A stretch of DNA of 48,126 nucleotides from Candidatus Krumholzibacteriota bacterium (GTDB taxonomy: Bacteria > Krumholzibacteriota > Krumholzibacteriia > JAJRXK01). Positions 37,050-46,571 of the stretch are shown piece after piece. Within the stretch, counting starts at the first letter, position 1. Each line of letters starts with the position of its first letter. Location: positions 1-48,126 of the forward strand of contig JAJRXK010000014.1 of the NCBI GenBank assembly GCA_024276305.1, written 5' to 3'. A program made the translations under genes and the position numbers. The notes beneath the pieces are model-generated. The model searched no databases. It was not told the DNA's origin and worked only from the letters and a program-made list of their open reading frames with translations.

Positions 37050-37625
37050 TCAATCTCCCGGAAGGATCTCTCCCACCACGCGGAAGGCACTCACCGGACA
37101 CGGAGCGACGCACAGGCCGCAGCCATCGCAGCGCGCGCTCTCGACCTGCGGTCGCCCACGTTCGTCGAAGTGGATGGCTTGGTGGGGACAGACGTCGCGG
37201 CAGGACATGCAGACCACATCCTGCCAAGGCATGCAGGTATGGCGGTCGAGGAGCAGCATTCCGATGCGCTGGGGCAGGTCCTTCGGCGGAGGCACTCGAG
37301 GACAGACCTCGCGGCAGTCGCCACACCAAGTGCAACCTGCAGTCGAGAACTCGAGGTAGGCGCGGCCGGCGAGCCCGTGTCCCTCCGGATGGAGACCGAT
37401 CACCCGGGGCTCGCAGATCTTCACGCAGGGAGCATCACAACCCACGCAGGGATTCGCCTGGGCGGAGTCCAGGACCAGGCAGGGGGGAGGAGGTCCCTTG
37501 GGCAGCATCGGCAACTCCGGCCTCGGTGGACGGCTCCTGACCGGCTCGCCCCCGAAGGGGGACCAGATCCGGCGGAAGAACTCCCGCCGATCGAGCCCTG
37601 AATCCTCCCGACCGGCCACGGTCAA
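37050..37625 (-). CDS. napF: Nap-associated ferredoxin NapF
   Basis: A 191-residue cytoplasmic iron-sulfur protein. The Cys pattern matches E. coli NapF in order: CVGCDAPCVKICE, CTWCGDCREVCP, the unusual CMPWQDVVCMSCRDVC, and CDGCGLCVAPCP. It begins with a basic DRREFFRRIW stretch. NapF is thought to help mature NapA iron-sulfur centres in the cytoplasm. TTG 37625 overlaps the napB stop (TTGA); GTG 37619 is an alternative. It is the last nap gene here. Confidence 0.85.
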   Translation of the reverse strand: MTVAGREDSGLDRREFFRRIWSPFGGEPVRSRPPRPELPMLPKGPPPPCLVLDSAQANPCVGCDAPCVKICEPRVIGLHPEGHGLAGRAYLEFSTAGCTWCGDCREVCPRVPPPKDLPQRIGMLLLDRHTCMPWQDVVCMSCRDVCPHQAIHFDERGRPQVESARCDGCGLCVAPCPVSAFRVVGEILPGD

Positions 37626-38098
37626 CGAATCTCGTTTTCCACGAGAGGGGCCGTCTCCGCCTGCGGAACATGGCACTGCGAACAGTCGTAACGAGCGCCG
37701 ATGAGTTCGCGGGTGAGGGTCCCCGGCGCGCGGCGTAGATCCGTGAAATGACTGGCCGGAGCGGGAGTCGGCTCGCCCTCCTCCACGGACTGCCCCACCA
37801 GGTCGGGGTCGACATGACATTCGATGCAGGCATTCTCGTCGACGCGGATGGGAAGGTAGTCGTTGACCTCGTGGGGAATCGTGGGGGGAATCCCCTCTGC
37901 GTAGGGTTCCACGGTGGCGTTCTCCCCGGGCTCGAGACCCGCGGGAGGCGCCACGATCGGATCCGGCGTGTCGAAAACGCTGTTCTTGGCCAGACCCAGG
38001 TCCTGGTCCTTCACCGGCTTCTCTCCATCGGCCAGAGCCACTCCGGAGAGGAGCAGAGCTGCCGCCCCGAGAATCATCGGCTTCAAGGGTATCATCAT
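37622..38098 (-). CDS. napB: Periplasmic nitrate reductase dihaem cytochrome NapB
   Basis: A 158-residue exported dihaem cytochrome c, the electron donor to NapA. The signal peptide covers residues 1-~24 (LGAAALLLSGVALA). Haem motifs are CIECH and CSQCH, about 50 residues apart, with His-rich flanks (IPHEVNDY, SHFTDLRR). ATG 38098 or 38095 follows GGAG; a longer frame to 38275 runs over napH and has no signal. It overlaps napH by four bases and napF by four. Confidence 0.9.
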   Translation of the reverse strand: MMIPLKPMILGAAALLLSGVALADGEKPVKDQDLGLAKNSVFDTPDPIVAPPAGLEPGENATVEPYAEGIPPTIPHEVNDYLPIRVDENACIECHVDPDLVGQSVEEGEPTPAPASHFTDLRRAPGTLTRELIGARYDCSQCHVPQAETAPLVENEIR

Positions 38099-38922
38099 GA
38101 CTTCTCCTTGGATACGGCGGCCACCGACGGCGGCCGCCAAGCGTACATCAGACTTCCTTCGGGGCACAGCTCGGTGCACCGTCCACATTGAGTGCAGTCC
38201 GACGAATCCACCCGGCCGGTGAGGGCCGCCGCCCCCAAGTCCAGTACCTGAGGTTCGGGACAGACGACTTTGCATTCGCCACAGTGAGTACAGGAGAGGG
38301 GATCATAGCGGATCTTCCACGCGGCCCGACGACCGACCAGAGAATAGAATGCTCCCAGCGGACAGAGTCGCGAACACCACAGCCCCGGCAACTGCAGGAA
38401 CTCGGCCAGGAAGATCCCTCCCATCGCCACCGCCGCCGCTCTCCCGCCGAAAACGAGTCCCCGCTGGACCATCCCCACCGGACTGACGAATTCGAAGGCG
38501 CTCAGACCCATGACCGCCGAAATGACCAGACTCCCGCCCAGCACCCACCATCGTGTCGACCGCGGGATGGTCGCTCCCCTTCGCATTCCCAGGCGACGAT
38601 GCGCCCAGCCCGCAGCGTCCGAAACGATATTCACCGGGCAGACCCACGCGCAGAAGACGCGCCCGCCGATCACCGAATAGATCGCCATCACCAAGGCCGC
38701 TCCCCACAGCACATCCGGTCCCGGCAGTCGTCCGGTGGCGAAGATCTGCAAGGCCGCCAGGGGGTCGGCCAAGGGCACCATTCCCAGAATCCGTGACGCA
38801 CTGAGATCCCCTGCCAGCACCGCAGCGCCCCCCACCTTCCCACCGAAACGAGACGACACGATGAAGAGCGCGATCATCGTCATTTGGAGTCCTCTCCTCA
38901 TCCAGAGCGGACGCGCTTTCAT
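38095..38922 (-). CDS. napH: Quinol dehydrogenase membrane subunit NapH
   Basis: A 275-residue inner-membrane ferredoxin. It has about four helices, the twin Cys motifs FCAWVCPVNIVSD and CSRLCPLGAF on the cytoplasmic loops, and two C-terminal [4Fe-4S] motifs, CTHCGECKVVCPEP and CTQCGRCTELCPEG. With NapG it oxidises quinol and feeds NapB. This matters here because NapC is missing. It overlaps napG and napB by four bases each. Confidence 0.92.
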   Translation of the reverse strand: MKARPLWMRRGLQMTMIALFIVSSRFGGKVGGAAVLAGDLSASRILGMVPLADPLAALQIFATGRLPGPDVLWGAALVMAIYSVIGGRVFCAWVCPVNIVSDAAGWAHRRLGMRRGATIPRSTRWWVLGGSLVISAVMGLSAFEFVSPVGMVQRGLVFGGRAAAVAMGGIFLAEFLQLPGLWCSRLCPLGAFYSLVGRRAAWKIRYDPLSCTHCGECKVVCPEPQVLDLGAAALTGRVDSSDCTQCGRCTELCPEGSLMYAWRPPSVAAVSKEKS

Positions 38923-39680
38923 GGCTCCACCTCCGCTCCCGTCGAATTGAGGTAGTCCATGGCCGCACCGGGTCGCGACTCATCCGGCTCCGCGAAGCCC
39001 CCGCGCGGTCCGGGATTCTCGGTGCCGAGTTCGTAGTGACCGCCGATCTTGCCCTGTGCGAGTTCGGTCGGCAGGACTCGGATCGCGGCCTCGTCCAGAG
39101 GGCAGACTTTCTCGCACACCCCACATCCCGTGCAGGCCTCCGAGTGCACCTGAGGCAGAAAGAGAGCATGCCGGCTCCGTCCCCGAGCCTGGTTCTCGAT
39201 GGTGATCGCCGTGCCCGTCAGCGGGCACTGGCGGAAACAGATTTCGCATCGCAATCCGTTGTAGGAGAGGCAGGTCTCGTGATCGACGAGAACGGCCAAT
39301 CCCATCCGGCTCTCCGCCGGATCCTGGACCGAGGGACTCAACGCCCCCGAGGGACAGGCCCCGACACAAGGCAAATCTTCGCAGAGATAGCAGGGCACCT
39401 CCCGAGGTACGAAGAAGGGGGTGCCCAAGGGGATCTCGTCCCCGAGATCGGCGAGTCTCAGGGTGTCGAAGGGACAGGCCTGAACACACTGACCGCATTT
39501 GATGCACTGCGCGAGAAAGTCCGCTTCCGCGACCGCGCCCGGAGGACGGAGGGCGAAGGGAGCCGCTCGGCTTTCGCTCTGGAGCCATCGCGCCCAGACC
39601 GCACCGGCCAGAAGTGCCCCTCCCAGTCCCCGGAGACCACCCCGAAGGAATCCTCGGCGACTTTCGGATCGGGCCGCCAT
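38919..39680 (-). CDS. napG: Periplasmic ferredoxin-type protein NapG
   Basis: A 253-residue Tat-exported iron-sulfur protein (RRGFLRGGLRGLGGALLAG). Four cluster motifs are visible: CIKCGQCVQACPFD, CYLCEDLPCVGACPSGA, CEICFRQCP preceded by CLSYNGLRC, and CTGCGVCEKVCPLDE. ARFALR/PPGAVAEADF and MGLAVLVDHETCL align closely with E. coli NapG. It pairs with NapH in quinol oxidation. The napA stop lies four bases upstream. Its 3' end overlaps the napH start by four bases. Confidence 0.92.
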   Translation of the reverse strand: MAARSESRRGFLRGGLRGLGGALLAGAVWARWLQSESRAAPFALRPPGAVAEADFLAQCIKCGQCVQACPFDTLRLADLGDEIPLGTPFFVPREVPCYLCEDLPCVGACPSGALSPSVQDPAESRMGLAVLVDHETCLSYNGLRCEICFRQCPLTGTAITIENQARGRSRHALFLPQVHSEACTGCGVCEKVCPLDEAAIRVLPTELAQGKIGGHYELGTENPGPRGGFAEPDESRPGAAMDYLNSTGAEVEP

Positions 39681-39684
39681 CGGA

Positions 39685-42429
39685 TCAGGCCTTGTACACC
39701 TTCACCGCACACTTCTTGAAGTCGATCTCCTTCGACATCGGACAGGTCACGTCGAGGGTCACCTTGTTGATGAACACCGACTCGTCGAAGAAGGGGACGA
39801 AGGTATAACCCTGGGGCGGGCGATTCCGGCCCCGAGTCTCCACCACTGCCTTCACTCGACCCCGACGGGATTCGACGTAGACCAAGTCGTTGCGTCGGAG
39901 TCCCCGGGCCTTCGCATCCTCCGGATTCATGAAGATCTGAGCCGCCGGCACTGCGCGGTGCAGCTCGGGAACGCGTCGGGTCATGGTTCCGGTGTGCCAG
40001 TGTTCGAGGACCCGGCCGGTGGAGAGCCACAGATCGTAGTCCGCATCGGGAGCCTCGGGCGGCGCGGCGTAGGGACGGAAGAAAATCTTGGCCCGGCCGG
40101 GCAGGGGAGTCTTGGTCTTGTCGGTCACTCCATCGAGGTCACCCGAGGGAATGGCCTTCAAGGCGGGACCGTAGAACTCGAAGCCCGCCCCCTTGGTCAC
40201 ATAGGGATCGTAGTCCTCATTGAAGCGCCAGAGGGTCTCCTTGCCGTCGACCACCGGCCACCGAAGCCCCCGCACGTCTTCGTCGAAATAACGATCGAAG
40301 GGAGCCAGATCGTGATGGTGGCCACGTCCGAAAGTTGCGTACTCCTCGAAGAGTCCCTTCTCCACGAACCAATCCACCCCCAGATCCTCCACCGTACTAT
40401 TCGGAGCTCCAGCTCCCACCCGACCCGGCCACGCATAGCGGCGGCACTTCTCATTGGCGAAGAGGACGTCGAAGAGAGTGTCCTGCGGGGAGTAGCCCAT
40501 CTTGCGGGCTTCTGCGAGCACATCCGGCAACTGTCCGTCGGCGAATCCCTTGGCCTTCAGCCCAGGAACCGGCTTGGCTCCCCACACCTCCGCGAGACGG
40601 AAGCGCTTGGAGAACTCCAAGATCTGCCACACATCGGTGCGCGCCTCCCCCGGAGCCTTCACCTGCTGTCGCCACATCTGGGTCCGTCGCTCGGCGTTGC
40701 CGTAGGCGCCCCACTTCTCGAAGATCATGGCCGAAGGCAGAATCAGGTCGGCGACCTTTCCCGAGATGGTGGGATAGGCGTCCGAACACACGATGAAACT
40801 GTCCATTTCCCGCGCGGCCCGGATCCAGTGATTCGCATTCGCGGTGGCCTGGAAAGGATTGCTCACCTGCACCCACGCGAACTTGATCTTCCCGTCCTCG
40901 AGATCGCGCATGATCTTCGTGATGTGCGATCCGACCTTGGGATTCAGAGTCTTCGAAGGAAGACCCCAGATCTCTTCGGCGCGGGCCCGATGCTTGGGAT
41001 TGGTGACCACCATGTCCGCCGGCAGACGGTGGGCGAAAGTGCCGACCTCTCGCGCCGTTCCGCAGGCAGAAGGCTGCCCGGTGAGAGAGAAGGCTCCATT
41101 GCCCGGAGTGGCCTGTTTGCCCAGCAGCAGATGCACCATGTAGGCCTGCTCGTTCACCCAGCTGCCGCGGTAGTGCTGATTGAATCCCATGGTCCAATAG
41201 CTACAGACCTTGCGGCCACGCTCGATGTAGAGGTCGGCGAGTTGGCGGAGCTTGGCCTTGAAGGAATCGAGGCTTTCCTCCGAATCCCCCTTCGCCAGCG
41301 TCGCCACGAAATCGAGGTCGTAGGGCTCCAGTCCCCGTCGGAATTCCTCGAAGCTGATCTGCCAGTGGGCCACCGGCTTCGCGGTGTGCGACTGCTGGAC
41401 CCGCTCACCGGGCTGGCGCCGCTGCGCAATCGCCTCGGCCTCGTCCAGGACGACTTCCCGCTCCTTGGCCCGAGTGTCCTTCTCGGCGTCGAAGGCGTGA
41501 GTGTCGTCTCCTCTCATGCCATAGCCGATGTCGTAGGGCCCGGTCGCGAAAATGCAATGACGATCCACGAACTCTTGGTCCATGGCATCTCGACGAACGA
41601 TTTCTCTGGCGATGTAGTTCCAGATCGCCAGATCCGTCCCCGGCTTCATGATGATTTCGATGTCCGCCAGATTCGAGGTCTGATTGGATTGGGTGGTCAG
41701 ATTCACGACCTTCACCCGGTTGCGATCGGAGAGCTTCCGATCGGTCGCACGGGACCAGAGAATCGGATGCATCTCCGCCATATTGGCGCCCCAGGTGATG
41801 ATCGTGTCGGTGAGCTCGATGTCGTCATAGTTGCCCGACGGCTCGTCGATCCCGAAGGTCTGGATGAAGCCCACCACTGCCGACGCCATGCAGTGACGGG
41901 CGTTGGGATCGATGTTGTTCGAGCGGAACCCCGCCTTCATGAGCTTCGCGGCCGCATAGCCTTCCTGGATCGTGTACTGCCCCGAGCCGAAGATGGCCAC
42001 CCCGGCGGGCCCGAGCTCGCCGTAGGCCTTGCGAAAATGCTCCTCCATGACATCGAAGGCCTTCTCCCAACTCACTTCCCGAAAATCGCCCTTCTTGTCG
42101 AAGCGACCATTTTTCATCCGCAGCAGAGGCTTGGTGAGGCGGTCCTTCCCGTACATGATCTTGCCGTTGAAGTAGCCCTTGATGCAATTCAGTCCCTTGT
42201 TCACCGGAGCATCGGGATCTCCCTTGGTGGCCACGATCCGACCGTCCTTGGTGCCGATCTGGATTCCACAACCGGTGCCGCAGAAACGGCAGACGCCTTT
42301 CTCCCAGTGCACCCCCCGACGGGCCTCCACGGCGCTGGCCCGAGAGTCGGGGCCCACCGGAAGTCCTACCGCCATTGCGGCACTGGCCGCCACGCTGGCC
42401 TTCAGAAAATCACGACGTGACTTGGTCAT
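39685..42429 (-). CDS. napA: Periplasmic nitrate reductase catalytic subunit NapA
   Basis: A 914-residue molybdenum bis-MGD enzyme of the periplasm. The Tat signal is [17 protein letters not shown] at residues 4-20. The proximal [4Fe-4S] ligands are C47, C50, C54 and C82 (CRFCGTGC...NCIKGYF). C180 in [10 protein letters not shown] is the Mo ligand. The C-terminal [18 protein letters not shown] is typical. ATG 42429 overlaps the napD stop by four bases and has GGAGA upstream; the frame continues upstream to 43152 but this lies over napD and noncoding bases. At 914 residues it is somewhat longer than E. coli NapA (828). Confidence 0.94.
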   Translation of the reverse strand: MTKSRRDFLKASVAASAAMAVGLPVGPDSRASAVEARRGVHWEKGVCRFCGTGCGIQIGTKDGRIVATKGDPDAPVNKGLNCIKGYFNGKIMYGKDRLTKPLLRMKNGRFDKKGDFREVSWEKAFDVMEEHFRKAYGELGPAGVAIFGSGQYTIQEGYAAAKLMKAGFRSNNIDPNARHCMASAVVGFIQTFGIDEPSGNYDDIELTDTIITWGANMAEMHPILWSRATDRKLSDRNRVKVVNLTTQSNQTSNLADIEIIMKPGTDLAIWNYIAREIVRRDAMDQEFVDRHCIFATGPYDIGYGMRGDDTHAFDAEKDTRAKEREVVLDEAEAIAQRRQPGERVQQSHTAKPVAHWQISFEEFRRGLEPYDLDFVATLAKGDSEESLDSFKAKLRQLADLYIERGRKVCSYWTMGFNQHYRGSWVNEQAYMVHLLLGKQATPGNGAFSLTGQPSACGTAREVGTFAHRLPADMVVTNPKHRARAEEIWGLPSKTLNPKVGSHITKIMRDLEDGKIKFAWVQVSNPFQATANANHWIRAAREMDSFIVCSDAYPTISGKVADLILPSAMIFEKWGAYGNAERRTQMWRQQVKAPGEARTDVWQILEFSKRFRLAEVWGAKPVPGLKAKGFADGQLPDVLAEARKMGYSPQDTLFDVLFANEKCRRYAWPGRVGAGAPNSTVEDLGVDWFVEKGLFEEYATFGRGHHHDLAPFDRYFDEDVRGLRWPVVDGKETLWRFNEDYDPYVTKGAGFEFYGPALKAIPSGDLDGVTDKTKTPLPGRAKIFFRPYAAPPEAPDADYDLWLSTGRVLEHWHTGTMTRRVPELHRAVPAAQIFMNPEDAKARGLRRNDLVYVESRRGRVKAVVETRGRNRPPQGYTFVPFFDESVFINKVTLDVTCPMSKEIDFKKCAVKVYKA

Positions 42430-42686
42430 GGTTCGTCTCCAACGATGGGGGATTCCGGAGCAAAGTGGTGCTCCACCATTTCTGCGAGAATGACGAAGGG
42501 GAGTTCCTGGATTCGGCCCAAGCCATCGACCTCGTCGTCGATGGTCTCCGCCTCCTGAGTGATGATGAGCCTTCCGGTCTCTCGGTGGACGTGGTGGACC
42601 TCCACGCCCGGTCGCTCCTCGAGGACTTCGCAGGCCCGATCGATCTCCTCGGGACGCGTTACCACCAGAATGGCCGATAGATTCAT
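42426..42686 (-). CDS. napD: NapA signal-peptide chaperone NapD
   Basis: An 86-residue cytoplasmic protein of the NapD/ferredoxin-like fold. It binds the NapA Tat signal and prevents export before the cofactor is inserted. [20 protein letters not shown] and [20 protein letters not shown] fit the family (CVVHA..P/ETIxx..LxxIxxLxGV). It overlaps napA by four bases, as is common. Upstream lie 177 bases without a gene, holding a G+C-rich hairpin. Confidence 0.85.
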   Translation of the reverse strand: MNLSAILVVTRPEEIDRACEVLEERPGVEVHHVHRETGRLIITQEAETIDDEVDGLGRIQELPFVILAEMVEHHFAPESPIVGDEP

Positions 42687-42804
42687 GGAAGTCCCCGAAA
42701 TAGAGATGGATTCGATGCCGACGCCACCAGAATAGACCCGTCGGCGGACCGAGGCGACCCCGGATCACGCGATGAAAGAAACTCCGCCCCCGGCCATCCG
42801 AAAT

Positions 42805-42830
42805 CGCGCCCCCACGGATGTGAGGGCGCG
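42805..42830. other. Hairpin in the gap between nonahaem cytochrome and napD
   Basis: CGCGCCC (42805-42811) pairs with GGGCGCG (42824-42830) around an inner CAC/GTG. On the transcribed minus strand only a short ATTT follows, so it may be a leaky terminator or a processing/stabilising element that tunes the ratio of bc-complex to Nap transcripts. The rest of 42687-42863 shows no gene or clear promoter. Confidence 0.5.
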
Positions 42831-42863
42831 TCAGCGAACCGAGGAATCGACACCGAAGCCGGC

Positions 42864-44465
42864 TCAGGTCGGACGTTCGATCTCGCGGATCTTCAGAGCC
42901 AGAACGACCGCGAGAAAGACCAACACCAGGATCGCGATCACCAGCCCTCGGCGGCGGTAGTGGAACTCGCTCTCTCCCGCCGAGACCTTCTCGTGGCCCA
43001 CCTTGACTGCATCGAGGCCGGCCTTGGCCACCTCGTCGAAGTCGCTCTGGTCGAAGGCATGGACGGTCGATCTGGCAGTCCGCAGAGCATCGTGGAGGTC
43101 CGCTCGGACCCCCTCGAGATCCCCGGCGTCCAACCCGTGCTCCGCCATCCACTCTTCTTTCTCCGCGAAGTGCTCCTCGGCCTCGGCCAAGGTCTGAATG
43201 GTCTCGCGGAAGTGATCCGCGGTCGCGATGCAGTTCGGGTTGTGCTTGGCGTAGCGAGCGTGACAGTTGTAGCAGAGCTCACCGGGCTGGGTCCCCAGCA
43301 TCGCATCGAAGGTCTTGGTGATGTTGTGCTTTCCGTGGCAGGTTTCGCATTCGGGCCACTGGTTCTTCTCGAACGCCCGCTTGTGCTTGCTCCCATCGAA
43401 GAGCTTGGCGTTCATGGTGTGACAGGTCCGGCACACCTGCGACACGTGCGAGACCTCGGGCGGCATGGCGGCGTGGTTGCCATGGCAATCGTTGCAAGCG
43501 GGGGCCCCGAGATCTCCTCGCTCGAGCAACGCCTTGCCGTGCACGCTCTCCCGGTACTGGGCCAGCTGATCCGTGGGCATCGCAGTGCCATCCGGCTTGG
43601 TGCGTCCCTCCATCAGCTTGACATCGGAATGGCAGCGACCGCAGGTTTCGGGAATGGCCTGCGGATGAACCGGAGAATTGCGGCTCTGCGGGCCGAGAAT
43701 CCCGTGTACGCCGTGGCAACTCACGCACTGGGCCACGCCGGAGTCGCCCTCTTCGAGCAACTTCTTGCCGTGGCGGCTGGTCCGGTACTTCGCCACCTGA
43801 TCGGTGGCCAACGCGGGGTTGTAGCCTCGCATGAACGCCGGATCCGAATGGCAACGACCACAGAATTCGGGGATCCAGGTCCGATCTTCGCGGCGGGTGT
43901 CGAAATCGGGCCAGCGATCATAGATCTCGTCGACCATCTCCAGGACATCCGGGCTTCCCCCGTGGCAACCACTACAGGAGAGTCCCTTCCGGAAATGGGC
44001 TCCGCCCAGGAAGGCGGGAAGAGATAGGTGCGAAGGCCCCGCATCCGCCTCGGGATCCAGACGCATCCAGGTCTCCTCGGACTGCTGATCCTCGTCACTG
44101 TGGCAGAGAATGCAGTTGTCCGAGAACATCAGCTCGAACTTGTCCGGCCGCAGGTCGAGGTCGAGAAGACCCTTCAGGTGCTCCGGTCGGCTCACGAGGT
44201 CGTTCTCCACCGCCACCGCCACGAGCTTTCGTGCGTGCTCGGGAAGGCCCGCGTAGTAGGCCCGCTCTGACTCGGCGAGGATCGGCTCGCCGCCCTCCCC
44301 CGTGGCGGTGAAGAACTCCTCCACTGCGTCGGGAAGGTTCAAGGAGGAGAGGTCCGTCACCTCGGTATCCGGTGTGGCTTCGGTCTGGGCCTCGTTGGCG
44401 CGGGCAACGGTACCCCACGCGAAGGTCAGCAGGAGCGCCACCACCAAGCAAGAGAGATTCTTCAT
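42864..44465 (-). CDS. Nonahaem membrane-anchored cytochrome c
   Basis: A 533-residue periplasmic multihaem cytochrome with a signal peptide (residues 1-~23), nine CXXCH motifs (CILCH, CSGCH, CGRCH, CVSCH, CGRCH, CNDCH, CRTCH, CETCH, CYNCH) between residues ~115 and 405, a helical region with [12 protein letters not shown], and a C-terminal anchor ([20 protein letters not shown]). Repeats such as [19 protein letters not shown] and [19 protein letters not shown] show internal duplication. It stands where a bc complex would have cytochrome c1, overlapping the cytochrome b gene by four bases, so it is probably that complex's electron outlet. Confidence 0.85.
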   Translation of the reverse strand: MKNLSCLVVALLLTFAWGTVARANEAQTEATPDTEVTDLSSLNLPDAVEEFFTATGEGGEPILAESERAYYAGLPEHARKLVAVAVENDLVSRPEHLKGLLDLDLRPDKFELMFSDNCILCHSDEDQQSEETWMRLDPEADAGPSHLSLPAFLGGAHFRKGLSCSGCHGGSPDVLEMVDEIYDRWPDFDTRREDRTWIPEFCGRCHSDPAFMRGYNPALATDQVAKYRTSRHGKKLLEEGDSGVAQCVSCHGVHGILGPQSRNSPVHPQAIPETCGRCHSDVKLMEGRTKPDGTAMPTDQLAQYRESVHGKALLERGDLGAPACNDCHGNHAAMPPEVSHVSQVCRTCHTMNAKLFDGSKHKRAFEKNQWPECETCHGKHNITKTFDAMLGTQPGELCYNCHARYAKHNPNCIATADHFRETIQTLAEAEEHFAEKEEWMAEHGLDAGDLEGVRADLHDALRTARSTVHAFDQSDFDEVAKAGLDAVKVGHEKVSAGESEFHYRRRGLVIAILVLVFLAVVLALKIREIERPT

Positions 44466-45847
44466 GACTTCGCTCCTTCGAAGACCCTTTCGCGACCGCG
44501 GTAGCGAATGATGTAGACCCCCATGGCCAAGACGAACGAGATGGCCCCCGCGAGCAAGTAGCTCATGCCGAAGAAGCCATGGAGGATGATCTGCAATAGA
44601 ACGGCTCCGGTGGTCGTGAATCGCCAGTGGTGATAGACCAGGACTCGGATCGCGATCTGGACGGCCGCGACCCCCAAGATGATGATCGCGCAGGTCCGGG
44701 CGACGGCCGCGGGATCGGGGAGCACATCACCGCCCCCCCCGCCGCCAAGGTCCCAGGCCTTGAGGGTCAGATAGCCGATGAACAGGATCGACGCATTGCC
44801 GTAGTCGGTGAAGCCCGGGGTGGGCAAACCCTGCCGCGATTTGCGATCGAGCCAGGGGATGAGAGCCCAGATCCCCATGATCACCGAGACCAGACCCAGA
44901 GCGGCCTCGGGCCCCTCGACCCCGAAGAGATGGGCTGGGAACTCCTTCAAGAGTTGGTAGATCCACAGGAAATACCACTCCGGCTTGATCCCCGGATAGG
45001 CCGGTGCGAGGGGATTGGCCTTGAGTCCGAGTTCCCACTCCACCCCCGGCAGGCCCGGCCCGTAGGGCAGGAAGACCGCCAGGGTCATCAGGCCGATGAG
45101 ACACATGAGCCACAACAGCAAGTCGCGGAGCATGAAATTCGGAAAGAAGGGCATCCCCCGAGGGGAAGTCTCATGACCCCGGGGAGGAGCCATCCCCTGA
45201 CGTTGAATCATCACCAAGTGCATTCCGATCACCGCGAAGATCGTGATCGGCAACACCACGATGTGCAGAGCAAAGAAGCGATAGAGAGTGTTGATGGTGA
45301 CATCCGGGCCGCCACGCATCACCTCCAGAAGCCACTGGCCGATCACCGGCACACTCTTCACCGAATCGGTGCCCACCGAAGTGGCGAAGTAGGCCAATTC
45401 GTTCCACGGCAGCAGATAACCCGAGAATCCGAAGCCCAGAGAGATCGAGAACAGAAGAAAGCCCGTGACCCAGGTCATCTCTCTCGGAGGGCGGTAGGCC
45501 TTCAACAACATCGTGCTGAACATGTGCACGACGAGCGACAGAATCATCAGGTGCGCACTCCAGACGTGCACCGACCGAATCAGCCACCCGAAGGGAACCT
45601 TGGTCGTGATGTAGCGGATGGTCTCATAGGAGGTGTCCTGCCCCGGTTGGTAGTAGAGCAGGAGAAGCAACCCGCTGAGGATCTGAATGGTGAAGAAGAA
45701 CAGGGTGGTTCCGCCGAGGTAGTACCACACCATGGAGTGCCCACCGATCGGCACTTCCTTGTGCTTCAAGAACTCGATGAGACCTCGGATCTGGTAGCGC
45801 TGATCTGCCCAGTCGAGGAGGGAATTGGACTTCGTTGAGCTGCTCAT
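44462..45847 (-). CDS. Cytochrome b of a Rieske/cytochrome b complex
   Basis: A 461-residue membrane protein. Residues ~25-225 are the b6-like half with haem histidines in SVHVWSAHLM, LVVHMFST, FFALHIVV and IGMHLVMI. The second half is subunit IV-like with the Qo motif KPEWYFLW near residue 290. About 100 extra C-terminal residues add two or three helices (AIIILGVAAVQIAI, SYLLAGAISFVLAMGVYII). Its substrate should be quinol. ATG overlaps the Rieske stop and the 3' end overlaps the nonahaem cytochrome gene, so the three are translated as a set. Confidence 0.92.
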   Translation of the reverse strand: MSSSTKSNSLLDWADQRYQIRGLIEFLKHKEVPIGGHSMVWYYLGGTTLFFFTIQILSGLLLLLYYQPGQDTSYETIRYITTKVPFGWLIRSVHVWSAHLMILSLVVHMFSTMLLKAYRPPREMTWVTGFLLFSISLGFGFSGYLLPWNELAYFATSVGTDSVKSVPVIGQWLLEVMRGGPDVTINTLYRFFALHIVVLPITIFAVIGMHLVMIQRQGMAPPRGHETSPRGMPFFPNFMLRDLLLWLMCLIGLMTLAVFLPYGPGLPGVEWELGLKANPLAPAYPGIKPEWYFLWIYQLLKEFPAHLFGVEGPEAALGLVSVIMGIWALIPWLDRKSRQGLPTPGFTDYGNASILFIGYLTLKAWDLGGGGGGDVLPDPAAVARTCAIIILGVAAVQIAIRVLVYHHWRFTTTGAVLLQIILHGFFGMSYLLAGAISFVLAMGVYIIRYRGRERVFEGAKS

Positions 45848-46305
45848 GCGATCTCCATGTTCACGATGATGCCGCCGTCATCCGAGGTCTGCACTGCGTA
45901 TTCGGCGAGAGGTTTGGGCGGCGGACCAGATAGCACGCGCCCATCGATGTCGAAGCGACCGTTGTGACAGGCACACCAGACGATGGTTTCCTCGAAGGAG
46001 AACTGCACGGTGCAGCCTTCGTGGGTGCATTTGGCGGCGAGTGCGTGAACTTCTTCCGTCGAGTCCCGGAACACGATCACGCGCTTGGGCCCCACGCGAA
46101 CGATCACGAAGTGATCGCTCTCGATGGTCGCGAGGTCGTCATCGCTCAATTTCACCGGTCCCCCGGCAGCCTCCAGAGGCAGGGGCTTGAGATAGCGCAG
46201 GACAGGGAACAAAGCGCTCCCAGCCGCTCCCAGCACCCCGACTCCCAAGAGGATGTCGAGGAATGAGCGCCGGGGAACTTGCTTCTCGAGGGGTGTATTG
46301 GGCAT
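45844..46305 (-). CDS. Rieske iron-sulfur protein
   Basis: A 153-residue high-potential [2Fe-2S] protein. An N-terminal Tat-type sequence (PRRSFLDILLGVG) acts as membrane anchor. Cluster ligands are in CTHEGC and CACHNGRFD. ATG 46305 is chosen because GAGGT precedes it; the frame extends to 46323. It is the first gene of the bc-nap run, with 266 bases to the divergent ctaA that hold two overlapping dyads. Confidence 0.93.
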   Translation of the reverse strand: MPNTPLEKQVPRRSFLDILLGVGVLGAAGSALFPVLRYLKPLPLEAAGGPVKLSDDDLATIESDHFVIVRVGPKRVIVFRDSTEEVHALAAKCTHEGCTVQFSFEETIVWCACHNGRFDIDGRVLSGPPPKPLAEYAVQTSDDGGIIVNMEIA

Positions 46306-46339
46306 GGATCTACCTCGCACCATCTTCCAGGAGACCGGA

Positions 46340-46373
46340 CACGCTTCACGGCGAAGCGTGATGAATCGTCACG
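46340..46373. promoter_or_regulatory. Overlapping dyads upstream of the Rieske-nap run
   Basis: CACGCTTC-N5-GAAGCGTG (46340-46360) is a perfect 8-base dyad. Its right edge is shared with CGTGA-N7-TCACG (46357-46373). They lie 35-68 bases upstream of the Rieske start, between divergent genes, where an operator or leader switch would sit. The second dyad resembles a CRP/FNR-like half-site pair but with unusual spacing. No clear -35/-10 or sigma-54 element is visible nearby. Confidence 0.4.
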
Positions 46374-46571
46374 GGGTCAGGGCCAAACCGCCCTACCGAA
46401 GCACATTTTCGTGCAGCTCCAAGGATATGCCAGCCATGAGAACCATCAATGATGTGACTCGCCCAGAATCGGCCCACAGCGGCCGGAGTACGGCACGTCT
46501 CCGATTCCGAGAATCTGGAACACTCCCTGGGGTTGGCGATCCGACGGGTCCCAACCTACTCTGGGGTCCTC

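Noticed and set aside
37623-38275. Longer upstream starts for napB, napF and mutA
   Set aside because: The extensions lie over the preceding genes in another frame and lack signal peptides or family similarity. Internal starts with ribosome sites fit better.
39499-42420. 973-codon plus-strand open frame opposite napG/napA
   Set aside because: It is the antisense shadow of a strongly coding, recognisable napA; its composition is His/Arg/Gly-rich and matches no protein type.
46374-46571. FNR box or sigma-54 site upstream of the Rieske gene or ctaA
   Set aside because: TTGAT and TGGCAT-like halves occur, but the partner half or the GG-N10-GC spacing is wrong.
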